Below the pieces are notes generated by a model that saw only the letters and a program-made list of their open reading frames with translations, did not search any database and had not been told where the DNA came from. Below, one piece after another: positions 1 through 8,538 of a stretch of DNA of 64,000 nt. Source of the stretch: CALAED01 sp035765195 (GTDB taxonomy: Bacteria; Actinomycetota; Actinomycetes; Streptosporangiales; Streptosporangiaceae); NCBI GenBank assembly GCA_035765195.1, contig DASTYC010000027.1, positions 57,428 to 121,427 on the forward strand. The letters are read 5' to 3'. Both the position numbers and the translations under genes were made by a program. Numbering within the stretch: position 1 is the stretch's first letter; every line of letters starts with the position of its first letter.

Positions 1-1416
1 GAGTCGGCGGTGCTGGTGACCTGGTCGGCGACCCCCTCCGCGGCCGGCGACATCGACTACCAGGTCGTCCGGTCCGGGCCCGAGGGCCGCGGCGCCACCG
101 AGATCGCCGTCACCACCGAGCTGGGGGTCCGCGACGACCGGCCGCCCGCGAACGTGCCGGTCACCTACGCCGTCGTGGCCCGCCGCGGGGCGGCCGCCGC
201 CGCGCCGGCGACCGCCGGCCCGGTCGTGGTCCGCCCGGAGCCGTCCGAGGTGGAGGTCTTCGCCGGCGACGGCGTCGTGACGGGACGCTGGCGCTGTCCG
301 CCGGCGGCCGCGCGGACGCTGGTCGCACGCGACGGCGACCCCGTGCTGGCCGGCAAGGAGAGCTTCCGCGACCGCGACGTGCGCAACGGCACCACCTACC
401 GCTACCGGCTGTCCGCGGTCTATCTGGACGCCGCGGGCAGGGAGGTGGCGACGCCGGGCGTGTGGCGGACGGCCACCCCGACCGCGCCGCCCCGGCCGAT
501 CACCGACCTCGCCGTCGAGCCCGACCCGGTCGAGCCGGGCCGGGTGCTCGCCACGTTCGCCGCACCGGCGCACGGCACCGCGGAGATCGTCGTGCTCGGG
601 TCCGCGCCGCCATGGCCGCACGGCGCGGTCGTCCCAGTCTCGGAGGTGCTGCGGGCCGGGCGCCGGGTCGCCACGGTGCCGGTGCCGGTGCACCCGCCCC
701 GCGAGGGCCTGCGGTTCCAGGCGCCGACCGGGGTGGTGCTCGCCGTCACCGTGGCCGGCGACACGGCGGCGATCGGCGACCACCAGCGGCACGTGAACCT
801 GCCGCCGCCGCGCGACCTGCTGGCCGAGCGGCGCGGCAACGTGATCATGGTCGGCTTCGACTGGCCCCCGGGCGTGGCCGAGGTCCAGGTCACCTGCCGC
901 CTGCCCGGCACCGGGGCGGAACGGACCCATATTGTGACCAAGGCCGGATACGACGCGCAGGGGGGACTGCGGCTGGCCGCGCCCGAGGGCGCCACGGTCG
1001 ACGTCGCGGTGTGCTCGACCGGCCTGGCGGGCGGAGATCGCGTCAGCGGCGCCCCCGTCACGGCCACCGTGCCCGGGCACTGCCTGGTGCGCTACGACCT
1101 CTACCGCACCGGACCGCCGTGGCGCCGGGGGCTGGTCGTCGCGCTCACCCCCGATCAGTCCGTACGGCTGGGCAGGCTCGTGCTCGTACGGAGTCCCGGC
1201 AAGGTCATCCCGCAGCGGGCGGCCGACGGCGAGACGATCGCCGCCTGGGACGACCTCGACCTGACCGGCCCGACCGAGCTGGCGGTCCCGGCCGTCGGCG
1301 GTCGCGGCGGATCCGGCGGGCCGGACGGGCCGTATTGGCTGCGCTGCTTCCTCGCCCATGATCACCAGGGGGCCGAGCTGACCGACCCCCCGGTGCGCCG
1401 GCTCCGGTTCTCATGA
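1..1416 (+). CDS. FN3/beta-sandwich repeat protein, N-terminus cut by window edge
   Basis: The reading frame is open from base 1, so the true start lies outside the window; the visible 471 codons are the C-terminal part. The first ~150 residues read as two fibronectin-III-like units: Trp and Tyr at FN3-type spacings, the segment VTYAVVARRG, then TTYRYRLSAVYLDAAG. More beta-rich, Pro/Gly/Val-rich sequence follows, with no membrane helix. I see no enzymatic motif. It ends 7 nt before the zinc-ribbon GTPase gene and is co-directional with it, so it probably belongs to the GTPase/GAP1 operon. By analogy with such cassettes it could be a ligand- or protein-binding partner, but that is inference. 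Upstream sequence is needed to see whether a vWA, peptidase or other domain precedes it. Confidence 0.7.
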   Translation, partial: ESAVLVTWSATPSAAGDIDYQVVRSGPEGRGATEIAVTTELGVRDDRPPANVPVTYAVVARRGAAAAAPATAGPVVVRPEPSEVEVFAGDGVVTGRWRCPPAAARTLVARDGDPVLAGKESFRDRDVRNGTTYRYRLSAVYLDAAGREVATPGVWRTATPTAPPRPITDLAVEPDPVEPGRVLATFAAPAHGTAEIVVLGSAPPWPHGAVVPVSEVLRAGRRVATVPVPVHPPREGLRFQAPTGVVLAVTVAGDTAAIGDHQRHVNLPPPRDLLAERRGNVIMVGFDWPPGVAEVQVTCRLPGTGAERTHIVTKAGYDAQGGLRLAAPEGATVDVAVCSTGLAGGDRVSGAPVTATVPGHCLVRYDLYRTGPPWRRGLVVALTPDQSVRLGRLVLVRSPGKVIPQRAADGETIAAWDDLDLTGPTELAVPAVGGRGGSGGPDGPYWLRCFLAHDHQGAELTDPPVRRLRFS

Positions 1417-1423
1417 GGTCGCG

Positions 1424-2629
1424 ATGAGCCCGGTGACGTGCCCGTACTGCTTCACCGTCGTCCCGCGCGACCGGATCGCCTTTCGCTGCGTGGGCCGGTC
1501 GGGGCGCGGGCCGGGGTGCGCGCCGGTGCTCGACGAGCGGCTCGCCCGCTATACCGGCAGGGCCGCGGCCGCCTCGCTGCCGCCGGTCTTCTCCCCCCGC
1601 CGCCCGGGGCGCGGGGGGAAGGGCGCGCTCGCCAGGGCGCTGCGGGCCGGGGCGCCGTTCGGCGGGCCGGCGGGCGGCGGCGGCCGCTCCGAGTGCCCCG
1701 AATGCGGACGGCCCACCGGGCGGCGGGTCTGCCCGGAGTGTCACAACCCGCTGCCCGCCGCGTACTGCGACACGACGGGACGGATCGTCGCGCTGGTCGG
1801 CGCCAAGAACGCGGGGAAGAGCACCTACATCGCGGTGCTGCTGCACGAGCTGATGAACCGCGTCGGCACCGAGCTCGACGCCTCGCTGGTCGCCTGCGAC
1901 GACCGGACGATCGACCGCTTCAAGCGCGACTTCGCGCGGCCGCTGTTCGACGAGCGCCGGCTGCTGCCGACCACCGCCAGCGCCGCCACCGCCCCCCGCG
2001 AACCACTCGTCTACCTGCTGACCCGGACGCACACCACGCGGAGCGGGCGCGACCGCGGCATGGCGCTCACGCTGGTGCTGTTCGACACCGCCGGAGAGGA
2101 CCTGCGCAGCAGAGACGTGACCGACCTGCATCTGCGTTACCTCGAGGCGGCCGACGCGATCATCTTTCTGGTCGACCCGCACGAGCTGCCCGGCGGCGGA
2201 AGCCCCGACAGCGATCCGATCGACGTCATCGCCCGGGTGACCGAGGTCGTCGGCGGGCGGCGCGGCACCCGGCGCGACGGACGGCTGGACGTGCCGGCCG
2301 CCGTCGCGCTCACCAAGATCGACGCGATGCTGCCGTCGATGGAGCGGCAGTCGGCGCTGCACCGCGCCCCGGGCCGGTCCGGGGTGCTCGACCTCGACGA
2401 CCGGGAGGCCGTGCACGAGCAGGTACGCGCCCTGCTGCACGAACGGCAGGCCGGGCAGCTCGACCTCTACCTGAGCCAGCACTACGCGCACTACGCCCTG
2501 TTCGGGGTCTCGGCGCTGGGCGGCACGCCCAACGACGGCCGGGTCGCCGGCGGCGGGGTCCGGCCGTACCGCGTCGAAGATCCGCTGCTGTGGCTGCTGT
2601 ATCGGTTCGGCATGCTCGACGGGAGATGA
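1424..2629 (+). CDS. Zinc-ribbon TRAFAC-like GTPase (double-GTPase 1 type)
   Basis: 401 residues. The N-terminus carries zinc-ribbon cysteines (CPYC at 6-9, Cys22, Cys32) and a second pair of CPEC motifs (91-94, 103-106). A GTPase core follows: P-loop GAKNAGKS at 126-133, a DxxG-type DTAGED at 221-226 and a TKID specificity motif at 297-300, so guanine nucleotide is the expected ligand. No membrane helix is visible. I recall this architecture as the DO-GTPase1 family of GTPase-associated systems found in actinobacteria; I did not search it. The ATG start is 7 nt after the upstream stop, and the GAP1 gene starts 3 nt after its end. It is therefore translationally linked to its likely partner. 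The biological output is unknown. Confidence 0.82.
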   Translation: MSPVTCPYCFTVVPRDRIAFRCVGRSGRGPGCAPVLDERLARYTGRAAAASLPPVFSPRRPGRGGKGALARALRAGAPFGGPAGGGGRSECPECGRPTGRRVCPECHNPLPAAYCDTTGRIVALVGAKNAGKSTYIAVLLHELMNRVGTELDASLVACDDRTIDRFKRDFARPLFDERRLLPTTASAATAPREPLVYLLTRTHTTRSGRDRGMALTLVLFDTAGEDLRSRDVTDLHLRYLEAADAIIFLVDPHELPGGGSPDSDPIDVIARVTEVVGGRRGTRRDGRLDVPAAVALTKIDAMLPSMERQSALHRAPGRSGVLDLDDREAVHEQVRALLHERQAGQLDLYLSQHYAHYALFGVSALGGTPNDGRVAGGGVRPYRVEDPLLWLLYRFGMLDGR

Positions 2630-2632
2630 CCG

Positions 2633-4825
2633 GTGGCCTGGCAGCTGCACTACACCTCGGCCAGGTCCGGGCCGGGCGGCTGGGCCGGCTTTCAGTTCGT
2701 GGCCGCCACGCCGGGCCTGCCGCCGGGCGTGGAGGCCGCGGTCGGGCCCTATCTCACCTATCGGCCGCCGCCGGGGGCACCGCCGGCGCCCGGCCCCGCC
2801 GAGCTGGCCGACCTTCCCGTCGCGTTGTCCTACGATCTCGCCGACGGGCACGCGCTGCTGGTCCGCTGCCGCTACCTGGGCCGCGACTATTCCGGCCGCT
2901 ACGGCAACTTCCTCGCGCACGCCATCGTGGCCGACCCCGGCGAGCTCATCGGGGTCCGCCCGATCGAGCTGTGGCGGGCCGGTTTCTGGTGCGACGCGCC
3001 CGGGCGCGGCGACCTGCCGCCCCTCGACGACCTGGTCCCCGGCGACGCGTTCGCCCCCGAGGCGCTCGCCCGCTGGCTGGCCGCCGAGCACGCGTACGGC
3101 CTGTTCGCCCGCCTGCTCGACGCGGTGCTCACCACCGTCGCGCGGGGGCACGGCCGGGTGACGCTCGTGGCCGAGGACGTCGACACCGTGGCCCGCTGGT
3201 TCGCGGTGGTGTGCTACTCGCTGCCGGTCGCCTCCGCAGCCGCGCTGTCCTTCGTCACCTACACCGACGATCCGGGCGGCGCGCCGTACCGGCTCGTCGG
3301 CACGACGCCCGACGTGTGGGCGGCGGCGCCCGGCACCGCCCCGTTCTTCCTCGTCGACGCACCTGACGCACCCGACGCGCCCGGCTCGCCGGACGCGCCG
3401 CCCGGCGCGGGGCCGGGTCCGGGTCCTGGCAGGTACGCGCGGACCGCGGCGGCGCGGTGGCGCGACCACGACCTGGCCGGACTCGACGCGCTCGGCGAGT
3501 TGGCCGGACTCGGCGCGGGGTTCGAGGGCTTCGACACCGCCGCGGCGCTCCTGGCGCTGTGCCGCGGCGAGCCGGCGGTGACGGACGCGGAGGAGGCGGC
3601 GGCCGCCGCGCTGCTTCGCCGGCACGGCGCCGACGTGCCGGCATGGGTCTGGGGCGAGCTCGCTCCGGCACTCCCCCGGGTCGGCTTCGAGCTGGCCGCC
3701 GCGCTGTGCGATCTGAGCGCCGGCGAGCTGGCGGAGCGCTGCGCGGCCCGTTGCGTCCTGCTCGCCCTCGCCGATCCGGCGCTGCGGCCGCGCCTGCCGC
3801 ACCGCACCAGCGTCCCCGTCGCCGCCACCGGCGGGCGGCGGTCGCGGGCCGAGCTCGGGCCCGCGTTCGCCGACGCGGTGGCGGCGGCGCCCAGCCTGAT
3901 CGAGATCGCGGCCGTCGCCGCCCTCGCGGAGCGCTGCCACGTGCCGCTGGCCGCCTCCGCCGTGGCCACCGCCGCCGCCCGCCGCGCCGAGCACGGCGCG
4001 CCCGATCTGCTCGCCGCCGTCCACACGGCCCCGCCGCACGCGCGCGACGGCCTCATCACCGGCATCCTGACCGGGCTGGAGACGGCGGCCGCGAGCGGCC
4101 GGGCCGCCGCGCTCACCGACGCCGTGTGCGACCTCGTCGCCGGACACGACCTGTCGACGACGCCTCGGGTGGCGCTGCGGGTGTTGAGCTCCGTCGGCCG
4201 GCGCCGCAAGGCCAGGCGGGTCGAGCTGACCCGTGAGGCGCTGTCCCTCGACCGGCCCGGGCTGCCCGCCGAGGAGATCGACGCCGCGCTGCGTTCGCTC
4301 TGGTCGGGCGCGGCGCCCACGGTCGCCGAGTGCGACGCGCTGCTCGACTCCTGGGGGGCCGACACCGTGGCCGCGGCGCTGGCCAGGTACCCGTCGCTGG
4401 TGCTGCTGCCCTCCCGGGCGTTCGCCGCGGCGCGTGCCGGGCTCGACGCCCCCGAGGTGGTGCGGCTGGCCGAACGCGTCGACGCCATCGCGGTGCCCGA
4501 CGGCGGCGCGGCCACCCTGCGCGGCGATGCCGCCGTCGTCATCGGCCACGCGGCGCTGGCCCGCGGCTCCGTACACTCCCTCGACGTGCCCGCGCTGGCC
4601 AGGTCGCTCGACGACATGGCCACGGCGCCGGCCGCCCCGGAGCTGCTCGACGCCGCCTTCGCCACGGCCGCGGACCGGCTCGCCAAACGTTCCCCCGAGT
4701 TCAGGGAGTCGCTGCTGGCGGCCGTGGGCGCACCCGCCAGGTCTCGGCTGATCGATCTGCTGCCGGCCAAGCCCGAGCGGAGCGGACTCGATCGGCGCCG
4801 GCTCTTCCGCAGGCGCGGGGGGTGA
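2633..4825 (+). CDS. GTPase-associated protein 1 (GAP1) family
   Basis: 730 residues from GTG at 2633, 3 nt after the GTPase stop. The N-terminal domain has the GAP1-N landmarks: an opening QLHYTSA, FQFVAATPG, LTYRPPP, then YLGRDYSGRYGNFLAHA at 81-97. After roughly residue 240 there is a low-complexity Asp-Ala-Pro/Gly-Pro linker. The rest is a long Ala/Leu-rich, probably all-helical region resembling the middle and C-terminal GAP1 domains. There is no signal peptide, membrane helix or recognised catalytic motif. GAP1 proteins are known as constant neighbours of the double-GTPases and are thought to be scaffold or regulatory subunits of NTP-dependent conflict systems; the molecular role is not established. 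The gene is 3 nt from the next GTPase gene. Confidence 0.85.
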   Translation: MAWQLHYTSARSGPGGWAGFQFVAATPGLPPGVEAAVGPYLTYRPPPGAPPAPGPAELADLPVALSYDLADGHALLVRCRYLGRDYSGRYGNFLAHAIVADPGELIGVRPIELWRAGFWCDAPGRGDLPPLDDLVPGDAFAPEALARWLAAEHAYGLFARLLDAVLTTVARGHGRVTLVAEDVDTVARWFAVVCYSLPVASAAALSFVTYTDDPGGAPYRLVGTTPDVWAAAPGTAPFFLVDAPDAPDAPGSPDAPPGAGPGPGPGRYARTAAARWRDHDLAGLDALGELAGLGAGFEGFDTAAALLALCRGEPAVTDAEEAAAAALLRRHGADVPAWVWGELAPALPRVGFELAAALCDLSAGELAERCAARCVLLALADPALRPRLPHRTSVPVAATGGRRSRAELGPAFADAVAAAPSLIEIAAVAALAERCHVPLAASAVATAAARRAEHGAPDLLAAVHTAPPHARDGLITGILTGLETAAASGRAAALTDAVCDLVAGHDLSTTPRVALRVLSSVGRRRKARRVELTREALSLDRPGLPAEEIDAALRSLWSGAAPTVAECDALLDSWGADTVAAALARYPSLVLLPSRAFAAARAGLDAPEVVRLAERVDAIAVPDGGAATLRGDAAVVIGHAALARGSVHSLDVPALARSLDDMATAPAAPELLDAAFATAADRLAKRSPEFRESLLAAVGAPARSRLIDLLPAKPERSGLDRRRLFRRRGG

Positions 4826-4828
4826 GCG

Positions 4829-6622
4829 ATGCCCTTCATCGGCGCGGTGCTGGTCGTGCTCGTCTGGATCGTGGTGACGGGCGCGGGCTTCCTGGCCTTT
4901 CCGGTGGTGTTCGCCGCGACGCTGGTCGGCACCACCGCCGGGGTGGTCGGCTACTACTACGCGCGCGCCTGCCGGGCGCTGGTCGCGGCGCGCGCCGACG
5001 GGCCGGCGCCGGTCGCCGCGCCGCCGATGAGCCCGCCGATCGGCTCGCGCGAGGCCGCCGGCGCGGCCCTGGGCGAGCCCGCCTACCGGCACTACCTGCT
5101 GAGCCAGGTGTGGCTCGACTGGTGGACGATCGTCCGGACGACCGTGCCGCGGGTGCGCCGGACCGCGGCGCGCGCGCTGACCGCCACCACCAAGACGCTG
5201 CTCGGCGGCGTGCGGGGCCTGTTCACGTTCCCGCTGTGGCTGGCGGTCTGCGGCGGCATCGTGCTGGCCGCCGTGCCGCTGGCCGCGCTCGGCGCCGCAC
5301 TCGCCGTGCTGTACGTCGTGGTGGCGGCCATCGGGCTGGCGGGCTGGCTCGGCGGCGCGCTGGTGCTGGCCGGCGTCGAACGCATCTTCATGGCCTACGG
5401 CCGGATCCTGCAGACCTGTCCACATCCGTTCTGCTACGAGAAGATCGCGCTGCCCGCATACGAATGCCCGGCCTGCGGTGCGCGGCACCGGCGGCTGGCG
5501 CCCAACGGCTGGGGCGCGTTCCGGCACGTGTGCCGGTGCGGCGCCAGGCTGCCGACGACGATCCCCGCGGGCCGGTTCCGGCTGACCGCGTACTGCCCGC
5601 ACTGTGCGGGGCGGCTGCCCGAGCGCATCGGCCGGGTCCGCGTGGAGCCGCTGCCGTTCATCGGGGGGCCCGCGGCCGGGAAGACGACGTTCATGTTCCT
5701 GGCCATCCGCGCCGTGAGCCGCCGGGCGCACGCGGCGGGCGGCCGGGTCGCGTTCGTCGAGCCGCGGCACGCCCAGGCCTACGCCGGGGCGCTCGGGGAG
5801 TTCCGGCGCGGCGGGCAGCTGGCCAAGACGGGCCCGGAGCTGCCGCTCGCCACCATGGTCGACGTCGACCTGCCGGGGCCCCGGCATCGGATCCACCGGA
5901 TCCTCTACCTGTTCGACCCGGCGGGCGAGCACTTCACCGGCGCGACCAAGGTGGAATCGTTGCGCTACCTCGATCACGGCGAGGCGCTGCTGTTCGTGGT
6001 CGACCCGTTCGCGCTGCCCGAGACGCGGCGGGCGCTCACCGACGAGGAGAGCGAACGGGTGGCCAAGGCCGCGGCCACCTCCGACGAGGATCCCTCCGAC
6101 ACCTTGCAGCGGGTGCTCAACGAGCTGCGGTCGCGACCCGACCAGGGCCGGCAGAAACGGATCGCGGTTGTGGTCACCAAGGCCGACTTGCTCGACCAGA
6201 CGGCGATCGGCGGCACCCTGTGCACCGCCCAACCGCCCGGGGGCCCGCCCGGCGGCGGCGACCCCGACGTCCGCGCCTGGCTGGGCGGGCTCGGCATGGG
6301 CAACACGATCCGCACGCTCGATCAGGTCGCCGCGCAGGTCCGGTACTTCGCCTCCGGCCTCGACACCGACCCCGCGGCCGTGGCCGAACTGGTCGGCTGG
6401 GTCACCGGACTTTCGCTGAACGGCCACACGCCGCGGCACGCGGCCGAGCCCGAGGTGCCGGCGGCGGCGCTGCGCGACCCGTGGGCGCCGCGGGGCCGGC
6501 CGGCCGAGCTGGTGCCGGCGAGCTACCAGGCGGGCCGCTGGGCGATCCTGGCGGGTCTTTCGCTGCTCAACCTGGCCGCGGTCGGCCTCATCACCTGGTG
6601 GATCCTGCGCGTCCTCCCCTGA
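4829..6622 (+). CDS. Membrane-anchored zinc-ribbon GTPase (double-GTPase 2 type)
   Basis: 597 residues. There are two N-terminal hydrophobic segments (about 3-45), a second hydrophobic pair (about 131-180) and a C-terminal membrane helix in the last ~25 residues. Between them lies a Cys-rich zinc module (Cys197, 202, 213, 216, 235, 237, 256, 259), then a GTPase core with P-loop GGPAAGKTT at 279-287, a DPAGEH switch and VVTKADLL as specificity motif. This matches my recollection of the DO-GTPase2 family that pairs with GAP1 and DO-GTPase1. It would place the complex at the cytoplasmic membrane. It is the last gene of the cassette; no clear terminator follows and the next sequence is a sigma-factor relic on the other strand. 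Confidence 0.82.
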   Translation: MPFIGAVLVVLVWIVVTGAGFLAFPVVFAATLVGTTAGVVGYYYARACRALVAARADGPAPVAAPPMSPPIGSREAAGAALGEPAYRHYLLSQVWLDWWTIVRTTVPRVRRTAARALTATTKTLLGGVRGLFTFPLWLAVCGGIVLAAVPLAALGAALAVLYVVVAAIGLAGWLGGALVLAGVERIFMAYGRILQTCPHPFCYEKIALPAYECPACGARHRRLAPNGWGAFRHVCRCGARLPTTIPAGRFRLTAYCPHCAGRLPERIGRVRVEPLPFIGGPAAGKTTFMFLAIRAVSRRAHAAGGRVAFVEPRHAQAYAGALGEFRRGGQLAKTGPELPLATMVDVDLPGPRHRIHRILYLFDPAGEHFTGATKVESLRYLDHGEALLFVVDPFALPETRRALTDEESERVAKAAATSDEDPSDTLQRVLNELRSRPDQGRQKRIAVVVTKADLLDQTAIGGTLCTAQPPGGPPGGGDPDVRAWLGGLGMGNTIRTLDQVAAQVRYFASGLDTDPAAVAELVGWVTGLSLNGHTPRHAAEPEVPAAALRDPWAPRGRPAELVPASYQAGRWAILAGLSLLNLAAVGLITWWILRVLP

Positions 6623-6651
6623 CGCCCGCCGGGGCGGGCGCGCCGCGGTGC

Positions 6652-6832
6652 TCAGCGGAGCGGTCCCTCGTCTCGCCGCATGGCCTCGAAGCGACGGGCC
6701 AGCGTCCGCAGCCCGCGATGAGATGCGCGCGGTCAGATAGCGCAGCATCCGGGGGTGTATCTCGCGATAGAGCAGCCGGAAGGCGGTCTCGTCGCCGCAC
6801 GCGACGGCGAACTCGGGGCGTATCAGCACCAT
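6652..6832 (-). pseudogene. Collapsed ECF sigma-factor relic
   Basis: Starting from ATG at 6832, the frame reads MVLIRPEFAVACGDETAF and then LLYREIHPRMLRYLTAR. This strongly resembles region 2.1 of ECF sigma factors (the GDExAF..LYR.hhPRhLRYL pattern). After about 36 codons the resemblance stops. A different frame continues with TLARRFEAMRRDEGPLR and a stop at 6654-6652, which looks like a genuine C-terminus. A normal ECF gene needs about 170-200 codons, so this looks like an internal deletion joining the two ends. It is not expected to encode a working sigma factor. The call rests on motif resemblance only; a short unrelated peptide is the alternative. Confidence 0.5.
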
Positions 6833-6883
6833 CTCAGCCAATAGGGGCAAACGTGCTGCTACGCGCGGCCCGCGGCGGAAGAG

Positions 6884-7516
6884 ATGGCGACCATGCCCGA
6901 GACCATGCGCGAAGAGGGTAAGACCCGGCACGGCGAGCAGGACATGTCGGGCCGGACGATGCTGGTGCTGGGGGGCATCATGACCGTCGGCGTCGTCGCG
7001 GTGCTGGGGATGACCACCCTGGTGCGGGGGATGAGCGACGCGTCGCCGCAGGTGCCGGCCAGGCCGGCGGCCGTGAGCACGGAGGATGCCGGTCCCGCCG
7101 AAACGGTACGGCGTGGGGCGATCACCCCGCACGTGGCCGTGCCGCCGACACAGGGCCTGGACCAGCGGACGGCGCGCGGTCGGCTGCGCGCCACCCGACT
7201 GGTCGTCGCCGGCGTGCTGCGGATCCCGTCCGCCCAACCGGCCGGCGACGTGGTGCGGACCTACCCCGCCGCGGGCACCGGCCTGCCGGCCGGCGGCCGG
7301 GTCACCTTGTGCGTGTCGACCGGAGTACCGGCCGCCGCCCAGGTGAGTGTGCCCTACCTGCGCGGGCTCACGGCCGAACAGGCTCGCCAGGCCGCGGCCG
7401 GGCTGGGGCTTTCCGTGGTGGTGACCGGCCGCGGCGGCGCCGTCCGCGAGCAGACGCCGGCGCCGGGGTCGACGATTCCGCGCGGCTCCGAGATCGCGGT
7501 CGCGCTCCGTACCTGA
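6884..7516 (+). CDS. Membrane-anchored PASTA-domain protein
   Basis: 210 residues. A single hydrophobic helix at about 27-46 follows a short cytoplasmic tail. Outside the membrane there are two PASTA-like repeats: one around 90-145 (GLDQRTARGRLRATRL ... YPAAGTGLPAGGRVTLCVS) and one around 150-208 (VPYLRGLTAEQARQAA ... TPAPGSTIPRGSEIAVAL). PASTA domains bind peptidoglycan fragments or mediate cell-wall protein contacts. There is no kinase or transpeptidase domain, so this is a stand-alone wall-binding or signalling accessory. The first ATG has a poorly spaced Shine-Dalgarno; ATG 6893, 6905 or 6944 are alternative starts and do not affect the domains. Confidence 0.75.
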   Translation: MATMPETMREEGKTRHGEQDMSGRTMLVLGGIMTVGVVAVLGMTTLVRGMSDASPQVPARPAAVSTEDAGPAETVRRGAITPHVAVPPTQGLDQRTARGRLRATRLVVAGVLRIPSAQPAGDVVRTYPAAGTGLPAGGRVTLCVSTGVPAAAQVSVPYLRGLTAEQARQAAAGLGLSVVVTGRGGAVREQTPAPGSTIPRGSEIAVALRT

Positions 7517-7562
7517 CCGTCACCGGCTGATTACCGCTACTATGACAGCTTTGTAAACCGTG

Positions 7563-7580
7563 TCTGACATTCCGGTCAGA
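7563..7580. promoter_or_regulatory. Inverted repeat upstream of psuG, possible operator
   Basis: TCTGAC and GTCAGA form perfect 6-bp arms around a 6-nt spacer, 44 nt upstream of the psuG start and within its only upstream non-coding stretch. TACTAT at 7538-7543 could act as a -10 element, but no well-spaced -35 is evident. A regulator-binding site is plausible. Chance is not excluded for so short a repeat. Confidence 0.3.
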
Positions 7581-7623
7581 GCATCTGACCAGGCACGATG
7601 TGCGCAGGAGGTACTGGCCTTCC

Positions 7624-8538
7624 ATGTCGGAGCCGCGCCTGTCCCGTGAGGTGAGCGACGCCCTGGCCGACGGCGCCCCGGTGGTGGCGCTCGAATCGAC
7701 CATCATCTCGCACGGGCTGCCCAAGCCGCGCAACCTGGCGGTGGCCCACGAGCTCGAGCGCATCGTCCGGGCGGGCGGGGCGGTGCCGGCGACCGTCGCG
7801 GTCCTCGACGGCGTCGCCCGCGTCGGCCTCGACGCCGACGCGCTCGAACGCGTCGCCGCCGACGCCGGCCTGCGCAAGCTGGGCCGCCGCGACCTACCCG
7901 CCGCGCTCGGCACCGGAACGGACGGCGGCACCACCGTGTCGGCCACGGCGTTCCTCGCGGCCCGGGTCGGCATCCGGATCTTCGCGACCGGCGGTCTCGG
8001 CGGCGTGCACCGCGACTGGGCCACCAGCCGGGACGAGTCGGCCGACCTCGACCTGCTGAGCCGGACCCGGATCACCGTGGTCTGTTCCGGGGTCAAGTCG
8101 ATCCTCGACATCCCCGCCACGCTGCAGCGCCTGGAGACCCTCAACGTGACCGTCGCCGGCTACCGCACCACCACCTTCCCCGGGTTCTACCTGCACAGTT
8201 CGGGCGAGCCTGTCGAGTGGTCCGTCGAGTCCCCGCGGGAGGTCGCCGCGATCATGCGCGCCCAGGACTCCCTCGGGGGGCCCGAGAGCGCGCTCGTCGT
8301 CGCCAACCCGGTCCCCAAGGAGGAACAGCTCGACCCCGCCCTGCACGAGCGGGTGCTCGCGGACGCGCTCGCGGCCGCCGAACACGCCCAGGTCGCCGGC
8401 CAGGCCAGCACGCCGTTCCTGCTCGACTATCTCGCCCGCCACACCGGCGGCGCCGCCGTCGAGGCCAACCTCGCGGCCGTGCGCGGCAACGCCCGGCTCG
8501 CGGCCGAGGTCGCGGCCTGTTGGGCGGCCGCGTCATGA
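7624..8538 (+). CDS. psuG: Pseudouridine-5'-phosphate glycosidase
   Basis: 304 residues from ATG 7624, preceded by AGGAGG at 7606-7611; an upstream in-frame GTG at 7600 would include the ribosome site and is rejected. The enzyme cleaves the C-C glycosidic bond of pseudouridine 5'-phosphate to uracil and ribose 5-phosphate in the cytosol. Family landmarks are VVALESTIISHGLPKPRN near the start, GGTTVSATAFLA, FATGGLGGVHR with the conserved Gly-rich turn, SGVKSILDIPATLQRLET, YRTTTFPGFY and the C-terminal TPFLLDYLARHTGG. Length matches the family (about 300). It overlaps psuK by 4 nt (ATGA), giving the standard pseudouridine catabolic pair. No transporter lies next to it. Confidence 0.93.
   Translation: MSEPRLSREVSDALADGAPVVALESTIISHGLPKPRNLAVAHELERIVRAGGAVPATVAVLDGVARVGLDADALERVAADAGLRKLGRRDLPAALGTGTDGGTTVSATAFLAARVGIRIFATGGLGGVHRDWATSRDESADLDLLSRTRITVVCSGVKSILDIPATLQRLETLNVTVAGYRTTTFPGFYLHSSGEPVEWSVESPREVAAIMRAQDSLGGPESALVVANPVPKEEQLDPALHERVLADALAAAEHAQVAGQASTPFLLDYLARHTGGAAVEANLAAVRGNARLAAEVAACWAAAS

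Noticed and set aside
1205..7237. Very long open frame on the minus strand opposite the GTPase cassette
   Set aside because: Its translation is Arg/Gly/Pro/His-rich without domains and lies antisense to four clear genes; open antisense frames are expected at this GC content. Only the short sigma-like patch near 6.7-6.8 kb has meaning.
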